From Candidatus Omnitrophota bacterium (lineage in GTDB: Bacteria > Omnitrophota > Gorgyraeia > B26-G9): a stretch of DNA of 44,135 nucleotides. The stretch covers positions 1 to 44,135 of the forward strand of contig JACQZH010000029.1 of assembly GCA_016213925.1 (NCBI GenBank), given 5' to 3'. The translations under genes and the position numbers were made by a program. Below are positions 7,241-15,610 of this stretch, one piece after another (within the stretch, counting starts at the first letter, position 1; each line of letters begins with the position of its first letter). The notes beneath the pieces were generated by a model. It was not told the origin of the DNA. It saw only the letters and a list, made by a program, of their open reading frames with translations, and made no database searches.

Positions 7241-8881
7241 ATGATATGCGCAGCAAGAGCAAGTATGACTAAAAAGCTTATGAATAGGTGTTTTTTGATT
7301 TATAAAAAATATGCTGTTGAGATATTGCTGTCAATGCTAATAGTTTTTCTTTTTTTGACCCACCTGTATTGGATATTTCATAACGACTTATTAATCTATG
7401 AAGTAAATCAGGAGCATACGCCGAAAGCGCTGTTTTATTATAAACACTTATCTGTTTCTTTAGAGGATTTTTTTAGAGCCTTTACCGATATCCGCAGTGA
7501 TAGTTCTTATTGGCCGCCTGTACGTTCCCCGTTGCTTTACATTATCACTGGTTTATTTGCCTGCCTTACAGGGTTTTCTGTTTACAAAGCGCAATTATCT
7601 TTTTTTATATTTTTTCTGCTGCTGATAATACCGACATATCTAATTGCCAGTAAAATTGCGGATAAAAAAACCGGGCTTCTAGCCGTAGTGTTTACTGCCC
7701 TCAATCCGTTGATATTTCATTATTCGCATATCTATAATCAGGATTTCCCCTTGGCGGCAATGGTATCTTTGGGGTTTTATTTTTTAATGTTTTGCGCGGA
7801 CTTTAGAAGTGCTAAATATAGTGTATTTCTGGGTATAATATTTGGATTAGGAGTTCTTACTAAGCCGATATTTATAGTTTATTTATTGATACCGTTATTG
7901 TTTTGTTTACGCAAATATTTAGCGGGATTTGACAAAAAACATTTATTAAAAGCGCAAAATGCCGGTTGTGAAACATCATTAAACATAGCGCTTTTTTTTG
8001 TTATCTTCGTTTCTTTAGCTTCGGCCTGGTACGGATATAAACTTAAATGGATATTGCCGAATTGCCACTATGAATTTTTTATCAATAAGATCAGTGGCGG
8101 GCATAAAAATAAAATACTTTTTTATGCCGTTGAATATTACGAGCAATGCGGGTTGTTAGCGGTTTTGATTTTTTGTTCTGCGGTTTTCGGGTTTTGCAAA
8201 TTTGCAAATAAATATAAGAAATTATTGCTTTCGTGGCTGATATTTTCACAGGTGTTTCTCATGATGATCTCTAATCAGCAAATACGTTTTGCTTTGCCTG
8301 TTATCCCTGCCATCGCGATTTTTTCCGCAATAGGAATAACTCAAGGGGGCAAACATCCCTTTAAAAAATATATTTATTCAATTATAATAGTTTTGTTGTT
8401 TTGCCAATTTATATATTTATCATTTTTTCCTAAAATCACAACCGGCTCTTTGGCAGGGATCAATAATTTCATATTTGCAAAATGGAATAGTCCGCCTTGC
8501 AGATATTGGAATACTGTTGAAGGGAAAAAATATATGGCTTTTTTTGATGAAATATTTAAAGAAAACGGCAGCAGGGGGGGTGTCTGTAAGGAAATCGCAG
8601 AATATCATAATTACTTAAGATATGTTATTATTAATGATAATTCAGGATGCAACAGCCCGTTTAAATCGTTTAAGGAAATATTTAAGCAATATTTATTATT
8701 TAAAAAACCGTATTTATTGACGCAGAGCCTTAGCGACCAGGAGCTTGCGCTTTTGTTTATTTCTTTTGAAAAAGATGAAAAAGAAATTATAAGCAGAGAA
8801 AGGCTGATTAATAGGCTTAGAATAGAAAAATTGCGTGACCTTCAATTGCTATGCGATTTTTCATTGAATTTAAAAGGATAA
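7241..8881 (+). CDS. Membrane glycosyltransferase of the GT39/PMT-like (ArnT) superfamily
   Basis: An integral membrane protein of about 546 residues with ten or more hydrophobic segments. Family marks are an early luminal loop after the first helix, then WPPVRSPLLYIITGL, NPLIFHYSHIYNQDFPLAA and GLGVLTKP, a typical signature of polyprenyl-phosphate-dependent glycosyltransferases. The C-terminal 150 residues are soluble. The enzyme probably moves a sugar from a lipid carrier to protein, lipid or polysaccharide outside the cytoplasm. I chose ATG 7241 (CTGGAG seven bases upstream); 7205 and 7265 are in frame. Target unknown. Confidence 0.75.
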   Translation: MICAARASMTKKLMNRCFLIYKKYAVEILLSMLIVFLFLTHLYWIFHNDLLIYEVNQEHTPKALFYYKHLSVSLEDFFRAFTDIRSDSSYWPPVRSPLLYIITGLFACLTGFSVYKAQLSFFIFFLLLIIPTYLIASKIADKKTGLLAVVFTALNPLIFHYSHIYNQDFPLAAMVSLGFYFLMFCADFRSAKYSVFLGIIFGLGVLTKPIFIVYLLIPLLFCLRKYLAGFDKKHLLKAQNAGCETSLNIALFFVIFVSLASAWYGYKLKWILPNCHYEFFINKISGGHKNKILFYAVEYYEQCGLLAVLIFCSAVFGFCKFANKYKKLLLSWLIFSQVFLMMISNQQIRFALPVIPAIAIFSAIGITQGGKHPFKKYIYSIIIVLLFCQFIYLSFFPKITTGSLAGINNFIFAKWNSPPCRYWNTVEGKKYMAFFDEIFKENGSRGGVCKEIAEYHNYLRYVIINDNSGCNSPFKSFKEIFKQYLLFKKPYLLTQSLSDQELALLFISFEKDEKEIISRERLINRLRIEKLRDLQLLCDFSLNLKG

Positions 8882-8980
8882 TTAAGATTCTTGATGACAA
8901 ATTCCGGTGTTTGCGTTATAAATATTAATAAGGAAAGAGGTAATAGCGATAAATCTTTTTAAGGGTAAAAAGGGTAAAAG

Positions 8981-9070
8981 ATGGTAGAATATTATCTCCT
9001 GGCTGCGATCTTGGCTATTACCGTTGCTTTGCTCGCGCATTTATTTATAGAGCATAGCCAGTCGATGTAA
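8981..9070 (+). CDS. Possible 29-residue single-span membrane peptide
   Basis: ATG 8981 opens a short frame to TAA 9068-9070 that is almost entirely one hydrophobic helix (YYLLAAILAITVALLAHLF) followed by a short polar tail. The upstream AAGGGTAAAAG is an acceptable RBS. It fills an otherwise empty 250-base gap. The composition is that of a genuine small membrane protein, but nothing else supports it. Confidence 0.35.
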   Translation: MVEYYLLAAILAITVALLAHLFIEHSQSM

Positions 9071-9132
9071 CTGGTTAATTGGCAGGGCCGGTAAGTTTGC
9101 TTTGAATTTAAAGCAGAAGGAGAGTTTTTTCT

Positions 9133-9465
9133 ATGCTTAAAAAAAGATCAGCTAACCTATTTGCGGAGATTCCGGAAACCTTTTCGCAAGAAATCAGCAG
9201 TACACTTCTTGAAAACAATAATTTTAAAATTGAACGCATAGTTTCCCTGGGGCATGCCACAGCCGGCGGTGAATGGCTTGAGGAGAGCGCCAATGAATGG
9301 GTAGTGCTTATTCAGGGCGGCGCTAAATTGTTGTTCGAAGGAGAAGAGAGGCCAAGGTATTTACAGCCTGGTGATTATGTTTTTATTCCTAAACATTGCC
9401 GGCACCGCGTTGAATGGACTGACCAGATGCAGAAAAGCGTGTGGCTGGCCATACATTGGGAATAG
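9133..9465 (+). CDS. Small cupin-domain protein
   Basis: A 110-residue single cupin barrel. GEWLEESANEWVVLIQGGA corresponds to the first cupin motif and YLQPGDYVFIPKHCRHRVEW to the second (PGD-x-FIP-x2-x-H-R-V). His and Glu residues at the metal positions look present, so it could bind a metal. The substrate cannot be read from sequence. AGAAGGAGAG lies about 8 bases before ATG. It ends 40 bases before thiE and may share its transcript. Confidence 0.8.
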   Translation: MLKKRSANLFAEIPETFSQEISSTLLENNNFKIERIVSLGHATAGGEWLEESANEWVVLIQGGAKLLFEGEERPRYLQPGDYVFIPKHCRHRVEWTDQMQKSVWLAIHWE

Positions 9466-9505
9466 AAATTGCGGGGAAAAAGTAAGTTTTACTAAAAGAT
9501 ATAAA

Positions 9506-10138
9506 ATGGCAATTGATATAAACGGGTTTTATTTTATAACTGATAGCGGATTGAGCGTTGACGGCAATGCCGTGGATGCGGCTGCCGCGGTTTGTGCCGG
9601 AGTTAGAGTAATCCAGTATAGGAATAAAGGCACAAAAGCCAGGCTGGCATATGAAGAGGCTTTAAAGATTAAGGCAGTTTTAAAAGGCGCCTTATTTTTG
9701 ATAAATGATAGAATTGATGTTGCTCAGGCAGTTGATGCCGATGGCGTGCATCTGGGTAAGGATGATATGCCTTATGAGGCGGCAAGAAAAATTCTCGGGC
9801 CTGAAAAAATAATAGGAATAACCGTAAGCAGCGTGGAGCAGGCCAAAGAAGCACAGGATAATGGAGCGGATTATATCGGGGTAGGGCCGATTTTTCAAAC
9901 GCGTACAAAACCTGATGCAGGGCAGCCTTTAGGCATAGAGACGCTAAAGGCCATAAGAAAAGCTGTTTCTATTCCTATTGCCGCTATAGGAGCGATTACG
10001 CTTGAGAACGCGCAGGAGGTTATTCTAGCCGGAGCGGACGCGGTATGCGCGTTATCCGCGGTGATTGGAAAAGCGGATGTTAGTACAGAGATTATGAAAT
10101 TTCAGAATATTTTTCAAAACTGCGGCAAAAATGTATAA
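9506..10138 (+). CDS. thiE: Thiamine-phosphate synthase
   Basis: A 210-residue TIM-barrel protein that couples HMP-pyrophosphate with the thiazole phosphate to give thiamine phosphate. Visible marks are VIQYRNKG (QxRxK substrate motif), LFLINDRIDVAQAVDADGVH, GITVSSVEQAKEAQDNGADY, GPIFQTRTKPDAG and the phosphate-binding PIAAIGAITLENA. The frame is open upstream to 9371, but ATG 9506 gives the family's usual length and start (INGFYFITD). No clear RBS is present. No other thi genes are in the window. Confidence 0.93.
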   Translation: MAIDINGFYFITDSGLSVDGNAVDAAAAVCAGVRVIQYRNKGTKARLAYEEALKIKAVLKGALFLINDRIDVAQAVDADGVHLGKDDMPYEAARKILGPEKIIGITVSSVEQAKEAQDNGADYIGVGPIFQTRTKPDAGQPLGIETLKAIRKAVSIPIAAIGAITLENAQEVILAGADAVCALSAVIGKADVSTEIMKFQNIFQNCGKNV

Positions 10139-10186
10139 TTATAATAAAAAAGAAAATGTTAAACACTCCGGTCAAAAAAGATATTA

Positions 10187-10215
10187 TTGCTTAAATATTA
10201 ATAATTAAATATAAT
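10187..10215 (+). promoter_or_regulatory. Promoter for the 10247 gene cluster
   Basis: TTGCTT (10187-10192), a 17-base spacer and TATAAT (10210-10215) lie 32 bases before the first start codon. The boxes are identical to those of the PIN-PhoH promoter. Confidence 0.65.
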
Positions 10216-10246
10216 AAATTGTACTAAAAAAACAGGAGAAATAATT

Positions 10247-10615
10247 ATGAAGAGCAAGTTATTGGCAACTGTTTTTATTATGATGGCGTTTATGTTTTTT
10301 ATTCATGAAGTTATTGCCAAGGACAGGCGTGATAACCCGCCGGCAAGGGCGCTTTCAGCAGAAGAAATACAAGCGCAAAAAGAAGCGCAAACTTTGCTTG
10401 AACAGCAGGGCCTGGAAGTTGAAACAATCCGGGTTCAGCTTGAACAGGAGAGGATAAAAGAAGAAACAACTTTGGAAGTATCCCGGATATCTGTGGAAGA
10501 GTATTTGGCGTTATCTGAAAAAGAGCGGGAGCGTGAAGAAATAAAGGCCCGGCAGGAAGCTATTTTTGAGCAAAAAGATAATTTAGAAAAGCCCGGCGCA
10601 GAGGGAAAACCATGA
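10247..10615 (+). CDS. Exported coiled-coil protein, paralogue A
   Basis: A 122-residue protein with a signal peptide (ATVFIMMAFMFFIHEVIAK, cleavage near residue 24) and then a Glu/Gln/Lys-rich helix likely to form a coiled coil. It shares the segment QEAQTLLEQQGLEVE with the next gene (QEASILLEQQALEVE), so the two are tandem paralogues. A strong RBS (AGGAGAAATAATT) is present. Its stop overlaps the next start by four bases (ATGA), indicating translational coupling. Function unknown; the position suggests a periplasmic role in the cluster that includes the DUF2207-like protein and the radical SAM enzyme. Confidence 0.7.
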   Translation: MKSKLLATVFIMMAFMFFIHEVIAKDRRDNPPARALSAEEIQAQKEAQTLLEQQGLEVETIRVQLEQERIKEETTLEVSRISVEEYLALSEKEREREEIKARQEAIFEQKDNLEKPGAEGKP

Positions 10616-11064
10616 GAAACATGTGTGCAACGGTTTATTTTTTGATGTTTGCGTTTATTGTTTTGGCGGGAAGTCCGGCTGTTGTTTTTGCCGAAAGGCA
10701 ATTGGATGCTAATGAGCAGGCAGCTTTACAGGAGGCATCGATTTTACTTGAGCAGCAGGCGCTGGAAGTTGAAAAAGCTCAGATAGAGATCGAGCAGATA
10801 AGAAAAAATAAGCAGGAAGAATCAATTCGTGCTAATGAGCAGGCAAGGGTAGGCACTGATGCGGTGCGAAAACAACTGGAAAAGGAATTGGAAACGCTTT
10901 GGAAGCAGGCCGAACAGGAAGAACAATTGCGCAGGAAACAGCTTGAAGAAGAAGAAGCCAAAGCCCTAAAACAATCTTTAGAGGAGTATGAAAACCAGTC
11001 GGTTCAGCTTGAAAACCAGATAAGGAATATTAAATTGAAACCGCGGCGTTTTAAGGGGCCTTAA
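10612..11064 (+). CDS. Exported coiled-coil protein, paralogue B
   Basis: A 150-residue protein with a signal peptide (FLMFAFIVLAGSPAVVFA, cleavage near residue 27) and a long Glu/Gln/Lys/Arg helix with heptad-like spacing, ending in a basic KPRRFKG tail. It is a tandem paralogue of the preceding gene, which it overlaps by four bases. No catalytic motif is visible. It may be a periplasmic scaffold or adaptor, which is inference from composition only. Confidence 0.7.
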   Translation: MRNMCATVYFLMFAFIVLAGSPAVVFAERQLDANEQAALQEASILLEQQALEVEKAQIEIEQIRKNKQEESIRANEQARVGTDAVRKQLEKELETLWKQAEQEEQLRRKQLEEEEAKALKQSLEEYENQSVQLENQIRNIKLKPRRFKGP

Positions 11065-11088
11065 TTTTTTTGAGCGGATTTTTTTACA

Positions 11089-11301
11089 GTGGACAATAAA
11101 TCAAGAAAACAGGAAGAAAGAAAAAAAGGACAATGGGAGATGATGGCGTTTATTATCGCCCTAGTCATAGGTTTTGTTTTACTGGTGTTTTTAGATAAAA
11201 AGTTTGCTAAAAAAATTGAGTACCGGCCTTTTGAGGGTGAAGTTAAAACATATGACGGTTCTTTAAACCGAAATTTGTCCAACCCGTTAGGCTTGGAGTG
11301 A
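11089..11301 (+). CDS. Small single-span membrane protein (GTG start)
   Basis: A 70-residue protein: a basic N-terminus (about 17 residues), one membrane helix (MMAFIIALVIGFVLLVFLD) and a polar C-terminus. GTG 11089 gives the full charged N-terminus, while ATG 11140 or 11143 inside the frame would start directly at the helix. No strong RBS precedes the GTG, so the start is uncertain. It sits between the coiled-coil pair and the DUF2207-like gene, in the same direction with short gaps, so it is probably in the same transcript. Confidence 0.6.
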   Translation: MDNKSRKQEERKKGQWEMMAFIIALVIGFVLLVFLDKKFAKKIEYRPFEGEVKTYDGSLNRNLSNPLGLE

Positions 11302-11323
11302 GCTGCTAATTTAAAGGATTAAA

Positions 11324-12988
11324 TTGCGGAAGAAATTAATTTTATTAATTATTAATCTGCTTTTGTATTGTCTTCTTTTCCCCTTTCCGGTTTTTGCCGA
11401 TGGATTTAAACTTGGGTTTGTGGAAGCAGATGTTGTGCTGGATAAAGAAGCCAAAGCCCAGGTTTCTTATACGGTCCAGTGGTCATGCCAAAATGCTGAT
11501 TTTCACGGGTTTTATTTTGAAGGTTTTAGCGAAGAGCCTGTGTTTGATTATAAGAGTGCGTATGCCGTAGACAATAACGGGGCCAGATATCCTTTAGATA
11601 TAAAAAAAATCTCTTCTCGCAAATATGATATTGTTCTTGGCAAAGGGCAGGCTTTTCATAATGGGCTGATAACATATTATTTTCGTTATGCGGCGAATTT
11701 AGAGGATAGCGGCAATCTTACACAGACGGACAGTAAATTCGGCAGGCTGGCTGTTTTAAACTGGGTGCCGGTGCAATGGAATGATGCCATGGGGCATCAG
11801 ACTCTAACCGTGCATTATCCGGTTACGCTTGAATCGGAAAAAGTTTTTCCCGGGGATTTGGAAAGGATTAATTTTTTAACGGAAAAATATGTAGATGAAC
11901 GTTATCTGATTGATTACAGTACGGTAAAGAATGCAGATCAGGAAAATATCTTTACGGTAAAATTTTACCGCCAGAACCTTCCTGTACGGTATCATTTTCA
12001 GATTCAAACATATCTAGATTCGCGATATTTTAATCTAAAAACAATTGCCAGTGTATTACCAGTAAAGGAAGAAGGGGTAACAAAAGCAAAAGAAAAATTT
12101 ATTTTGAACAGGCTTTTCCCTGGAAGCGTTATAGCGCAGCTTCCGTTGGATATTGCAGAAGTGATATTATTTGCTGTTTTTTTGGTATTGCTTTTCGGAG
12201 TATTTCCCTTATTTATCATGACCAGAAAACATTTGTCCATGCTTGTTGCTCAAGATGGCATATCTAAGATACGCTGGTCCGGAGAGGAATGGATACCTCC
12301 GAAAGTTCAGGTCGGCAGTTTCCGGCAAAAAGGTAAAGCCTGCAAAAACCTTAGCAGTCTTGAAGCTGGAGTGCTTCTGGATATTCCTCTTTCCAAATTG
12401 GTTAGTTTAATGCTTCAGAATATGCAGCGCAAAAACATGGTCAGGATAAAAACAGCAGAGCCTCTGAATGTAGAGGCAATATTGATTACTGTGAAAAGCA
12501 ATGACCCGTATGAAAATATTCTCTATGATGCGATTCGACAAGACGGCAGTATTGATATGGATCCGCTATACGGGATGTTTCACGAAATTGCTAAAGGTCT
12601 TGAGCAGAAAACCTGGGGCGCTGACTTGGAAGCGACAAAAGAGTATTACCGCAGCCGTTTGGAACAAATGATGAATGAAAAGCAGGACTCTGATGAAAGT
12701 TATTATTGGGGCGCTTATCATCACCACTATTATCACCGCGGCTATTATCATTTTAATAATTATTATGATAATAACGATAGTTTGAGTAAGCACTTTGCTG
12801 CCGGCAGCCCGCAGCTTAATGATAGTTTTTCAAATTTCAGAAATTCTCCGGTTTGTTATGAAGGCCCGTTTATGCAGAATGTCTGCCATGATGCGTGCCA
12901 TTCAGCATGCCATTCAGCGTGTCATTCGGCATGCCATTCAGCATGCCATGGGGCTTGTCATAGCGCATGTGTAAGCAGCGGGCACTAA
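11324..12988 (+). CDS. DUF2207-like membrane protein with Cys-His-x-Ala repeat tail
   Basis: 554 residues. It has a signal peptide (to about FADG, residue 26), an extracytoplasmic beta-rich domain (26-270), one membrane helix (about 277-299, VILFAVFLVLLFGVFPLF), a cytoplasmic domain with a winged-helix-like segment, a Tyr/His-rich stretch near 465-485 and a C-terminal array of seven C-H-x-A units (residues 521-548) followed by CVSSGH. The TTG start has AAAGGA five bases upstream. The layout matches DUF2207-type proteins, some of which end in Cys-rich tails. The next gene encodes a radical SAM/SPASM enzyme, making the cytoplasmic Cys tail a plausible substrate. Function otherwise unknown. Confidence 0.7.
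   Translation: MRKKLILLIINLLLYCLLFPFPVFADGFKLGFVEADVVLDKEAKAQVSYTVQWSCQNADFHGFYFEGFSEEPVFDYKSAYAVDNNGARYPLDIKKISSRKYDIVLGKGQAFHNGLITYYFRYAANLEDSGNLTQTDSKFGRLAVLNWVPVQWNDAMGHQTLTVHYPVTLESEKVFPGDLERINFLTEKYVDERYLIDYSTVKNADQENIFTVKFYRQNLPVRYHFQIQTYLDSRYFNLKTIASVLPVKEEGVTKAKEKFILNRLFPGSVIAQLPLDIAEVILFAVFLVLLFGVFPLFIMTRKHLSMLVAQDGISKIRWSGEEWIPPKVQVGSFRQKGKACKNLSSLEAGVLLDIPLSKLVSLMLQNMQRKNMVRIKTAEPLNVEAILITVKSNDPYENILYDAIRQDGSIDMDPLYGMFHEIAKGLEQKTWGADLEATKEYYRSRLEQMMNEKQDSDESYYWGAYHHHYYHRGYYHFNNYYDNNDSLSKHFAAGSPQLNDSFSNFRNSPVCYEGPFMQNVCHDACHSACHSACHSACHSACHGACHSACVSSGH
12884..12967 (+). repeat. Seven 12-bp units encoding Cys-His-x-Ala
   Basis: The array encodes CHDA, CHSA (four times), CHGA and CHSA. 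Synonymous third positions vary between units (TGC/TGT, TCA/TCG/AGC, GCA/GCG/GCT), which argues for selection on the peptide rather than recent slippage. Confidence 0.9.
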
Positions 12989-12990
12989 AG

Positions 12991-13025
12991 AAAAGTTAAA
13001 AGTTAAAAGTTAAAAGTTAAAAGTT
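12991..13025 (+). repeat. Heptamer tandem repeat AAAAGTT x5
   Basis: Five perfect 7-bp units lie directly downstream of the Cys-His tail gene. The same heptamer recurs at 40171-40230. The following 110 bases (to 13141) are T/A/G-rich with loose period-7 TTTAGGT/TTTAGAT motifs and no gene. Confidence 0.9.
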
Positions 13026-13141
13026 AAAAAAAGATCATAAAGGCAAGATTAGTATTTTAGTTTTTTGATTTTAGGTTTTAGATTTGTTTAGGATTTAGAG
13101 TTTAGTGCGTAGAGTTTAATTATTAGGTTTGGATAAGGTTT

Positions 13142-14473
13142 ATGGATTATTATACGCAATTAGCTTGGGTTGATGAATATATTAAGAATGTCGCGCCGTT
13201 TATTTATGTGCGCGACTACGATAATTTATTGATTAAGATACCTAATGAGGCGTACAAGTTAAATGAACAGGCATTAAAAATACTTAAATATCTTTTAGAG
13301 GGAGAAAGTGTTTATGGGATTGTTGACCAATATCAGCAGAAGGAAGAAATAGCGCGGGATATTCATAATTTCTTTTGTGATCTTCGCGCGGTATTGAAGG
13401 GATGTTTCCATGAACAGCAAGTCCGCAAGGCTATTGAAAAAGTTCCGTTTGGCTTGGAGTTTAATACGCTTCCTGTATTAAGCGAAATAGCTTTGACTTA
13501 TAAATGCAATCTTTCCTGTAAATTTTGTTATGCTTCCTGCGGATGTTCTAAAAATGAAAATTTTCCTGAACTTTCTACGGAACAAATAAAAAATATTATT
13601 TTGATTATAAAGAACGAAGTACAGGTTCCTTCGGTAAGTTTTACCGGAGGGGAGCCGACTTTGCGGGAGGATTTAGCCGCGCTTATCGCATATGCCAAAT
13701 CGCAAGGCATGTGGACGAACTTGATTACTAACGGAACTTTGATTACCACGGCTTGCGCGAAAAAGTTAAAAAGTGCCGGCCTTGATTCAGCGCAGGTAAG
13801 CCTTGAGGCAGGTACTCCCGGGTTGCATGATATTATCACAGGCAAGGTCGGAGCGTTTACATTGTCTTTGGAAGGATTAAAAGACCTTATGAATGAAGGT
13901 ATTCGCGTACACACAAATACAACGATTTCCGCGTTAAACAAAAAATATCTTTTAGCAATACTGGATCTGGTAAAAGAAATCGGGCTTGAAAAGTTTTCCA
14001 TGAACATGCTTATGCCGCAAGGCAGCGCTTTGGAGAATAAGGAACAGACCCTTATTAAATATGAAGAAATCGGAGATATTGTCCTGGAAGTGGCTGATTA
14101 TGCGCGTAAACTGAATTTAGAGTTTATGTGGTATTCTCCGACACCTGTCTGCATCTTTAACCCGATTGTCCATGGGCTTGGCAATAAAGGCTGTGCGGCG
14201 TGTGACGGGCTTTTGAGTATTGCCCCGGACGGCAACATCCTGCCTTGTTCAAGTTTTCCCAAGCCGATGGGGAATATTCTTAAGATGCAGGGAAAGTTTA
14301 AGGATATATGGCAGCAGGATGAATTCAAGTATTTTAAGCAGAAATTATTTGCGCACGCAAAATGCCGTGCTTGTGAGCACTTGGCTGTGTGCAATGGCGG
14401 ATGCCCTTTATACTTTGAACAAGTCGGTTACGATGAGATCCTTGAACAGGAATCTGAGGGGGTGCGGAGTTGA
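13142..14473 (+). CDS. Radical SAM/SPASM protein with PqqD-like N-terminal domain
   Basis: 443 residues. Residues 15-95 resemble the PqqD/RiPP-recognition fold (LNEQALKILKYLLEGESVYG, then paired helices). The radical SAM barrel follows with the cluster motif C122-x3-C126-x2-C129 (CNLSCKFC) and the SAM-binding SFTGGEPTLRED. The C-terminus is a SPASM domain (GCAACDGLLSIAPDGNILPC ... CRACEHLAVCNGGCPLY) holding auxiliary Fe-S clusters. PqqE-like enzymes of this build modify ribosomal peptides through thioether or C-C bonds. No short precursor peptide is evident; the neighbouring Cys-His tail protein is a candidate substrate. The following gene starts inside its last codons. Confidence 0.88.
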   Translation: MDYYTQLAWVDEYIKNVAPFIYVRDYDNLLIKIPNEAYKLNEQALKILKYLLEGESVYGIVDQYQQKEEIARDIHNFFCDLRAVLKGCFHEQQVRKAIEKVPFGLEFNTLPVLSEIALTYKCNLSCKFCYASCGCSKNENFPELSTEQIKNIILIIKNEVQVPSVSFTGGEPTLREDLAALIAYAKSQGMWTNLITNGTLITTACAKKLKSAGLDSAQVSLEAGTPGLHDIITGKVGAFTLSLEGLKDLMNEGIRVHTNTTISALNKKYLLAILDLVKEIGLEKFSMNMLMPQGSALENKEQTLIKYEEIGDIVLEVADYARKLNLEFMWYSPTPVCIFNPIVHGLGNKGCAACDGLLSIAPDGNILPCSSFPKPMGNILKMQGKFKDIWQQDEFKYFKQKLFAHAKCRACEHLAVCNGGCPLYFEQVGYDEILEQESEGVRS

Positions 14474-15417
14474 AAATATTGCCTGATATTGCAAGGTCTA
14501 GCGGTATAAAGTTTATTTTTGCCAAAAGCCTGCCTTATATGCTGCGCATAAAAATTATTGCTGTTTGCGTTATCCTGGGAATTGTAGTGGAACTATTTAT
14601 CCATTTTTGGTTAGGGCTTTTGCTCGTAATGGTTGGCACGCTGTTAAGCATTATAAAGGGCTATGCTGCGGTGCCGCAATTTAGCGGTGCTGAAGAATGG
14701 AACCAGGTTACTCCGGATGAGTATAAAAAAGTAAGGCTTAAACAGGAACAACTAAAACAGTGGGATATTGATGCTTTTGATATTACCAATCCGTTAGGGC
14801 TTGGGGTTTTTGCGGTTATTACGGTTTTGTGTGTGATTATCTATTTTATGCTTGAGTTCTATGGAGCAATGCGGTTTGCGGCTTGCTGGAAGTGGAACGC
14901 GTTGGTGATTTTCTTGCCGCACTGGTTTAGCGGTATCCGCGATTTTTTAAGGCAGGATAAACTTATTATTAAAATAAAGTTTCTGGAAAAAATAATAGAC
15001 AGGCTTTCAAGCCCGAGCGATATTCAGGTACTGCCGATGCTTGCGACAAAAAAAGCGAAAGAAGGAGGCAGGGTTCCTAATGACGCGCGGCTTTTAGTGC
15101 GTTTTCTTAATGCGCCTGACTATTTTCTTGGTATGCAAGTCCAGATATCCATAAATACGGTGCAGGGAAGTGATTATCCGTATCTTTATTGTGTTTTGAT
15201 CGCGAAAAAAGAAGCGAATTTTTTTATAAATAAGGCTAGTTTCCTAAAATATCCTCCGGGAAATGTTCTATTTGAGAAAACTAAATCAGCGGATGTCGAC
15301 GTGCTGGTTATCCGCCAATTGACCACAAAGACTTCCGGCTATCATACTCCGCCGGGTGTTGCCGCTGTCTTGGTGGAGCAAACCGTTGCTTTAGTTCGTA
15401 AGATGCTGTCCGATTAG
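14470..15417 (+). CDS. Membrane protein coupled to the radical SAM gene
   Basis: 315 residues from a TTG that overlaps the stop of the radical SAM gene by four bases, a strong sign of translational coupling; GAGGGGGTGCGG upstream provides the RBS. Two hydrophobic segments lie at about 28-58 (two close helices) and one at 112-135; the rest is soluble. The C-terminal half (from about 175) is a mixed alpha/beta domain with no recognised motif. Coupling suggests joint function with the radical SAM enzyme, for example export, anchoring or processing of a modified product. I do not recognise the family. Confidence 0.65.
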   Translation: MKILPDIARSSGIKFIFAKSLPYMLRIKIIAVCVILGIVVELFIHFWLGLLLVMVGTLLSIIKGYAAVPQFSGAEEWNQVTPDEYKKVRLKQEQLKQWDIDAFDITNPLGLGVFAVITVLCVIIYFMLEFYGAMRFAACWKWNALVIFLPHWFSGIRDFLRQDKLIIKIKFLEKIIDRLSSPSDIQVLPMLATKKAKEGGRVPNDARLLVRFLNAPDYFLGMQVQISINTVQGSDYPYLYCVLIAKKEANFFINKASFLKYPPGNVLFEKTKSADVDVLVIRQLTTKTSGYHTPPGVAAVLVEQTVALVRKMLSD

Positions 15418-15467
15418 ATCAAAATAAGGGGCTGATTCTAAACTTTTTTCTTGAAATTTTTAAAAAA

Positions 15468-15496
15468 TTGGAATCGTTTGTGCAACGTGGTATTAT
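15468..15496 (+). promoter_or_regulatory. Promoter for nfnAB
   Basis: TTGGAA (15468-15473), a 17-base spacer and TATTAT (15491-15496) lie in the 190-base gap before nfnA. Confidence 0.5.
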
Positions 15497-15610
15497 GTAG
15501 TAACAGGCAAGGGCGTTATCCTGATTTAAAAACCAGGGAATGTCTTTTTTGTTTTCTGATGTTTGCATGCGAAGATTATCCCAAATTTTAGGATTATAGG
15601 TAAAAAAAAG

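Noticed and set aside
9371-9505. Longer N-terminus for ThiE
   Set aside because: It overlaps the cupin gene out of frame and the family normally starts at the position encoded from 9506.
12884-13025. CRISPR-like repeats
   Set aside because: The 12-bp units are coding and contiguous, and the 7-bp units have no spacers; no cas genes are present.
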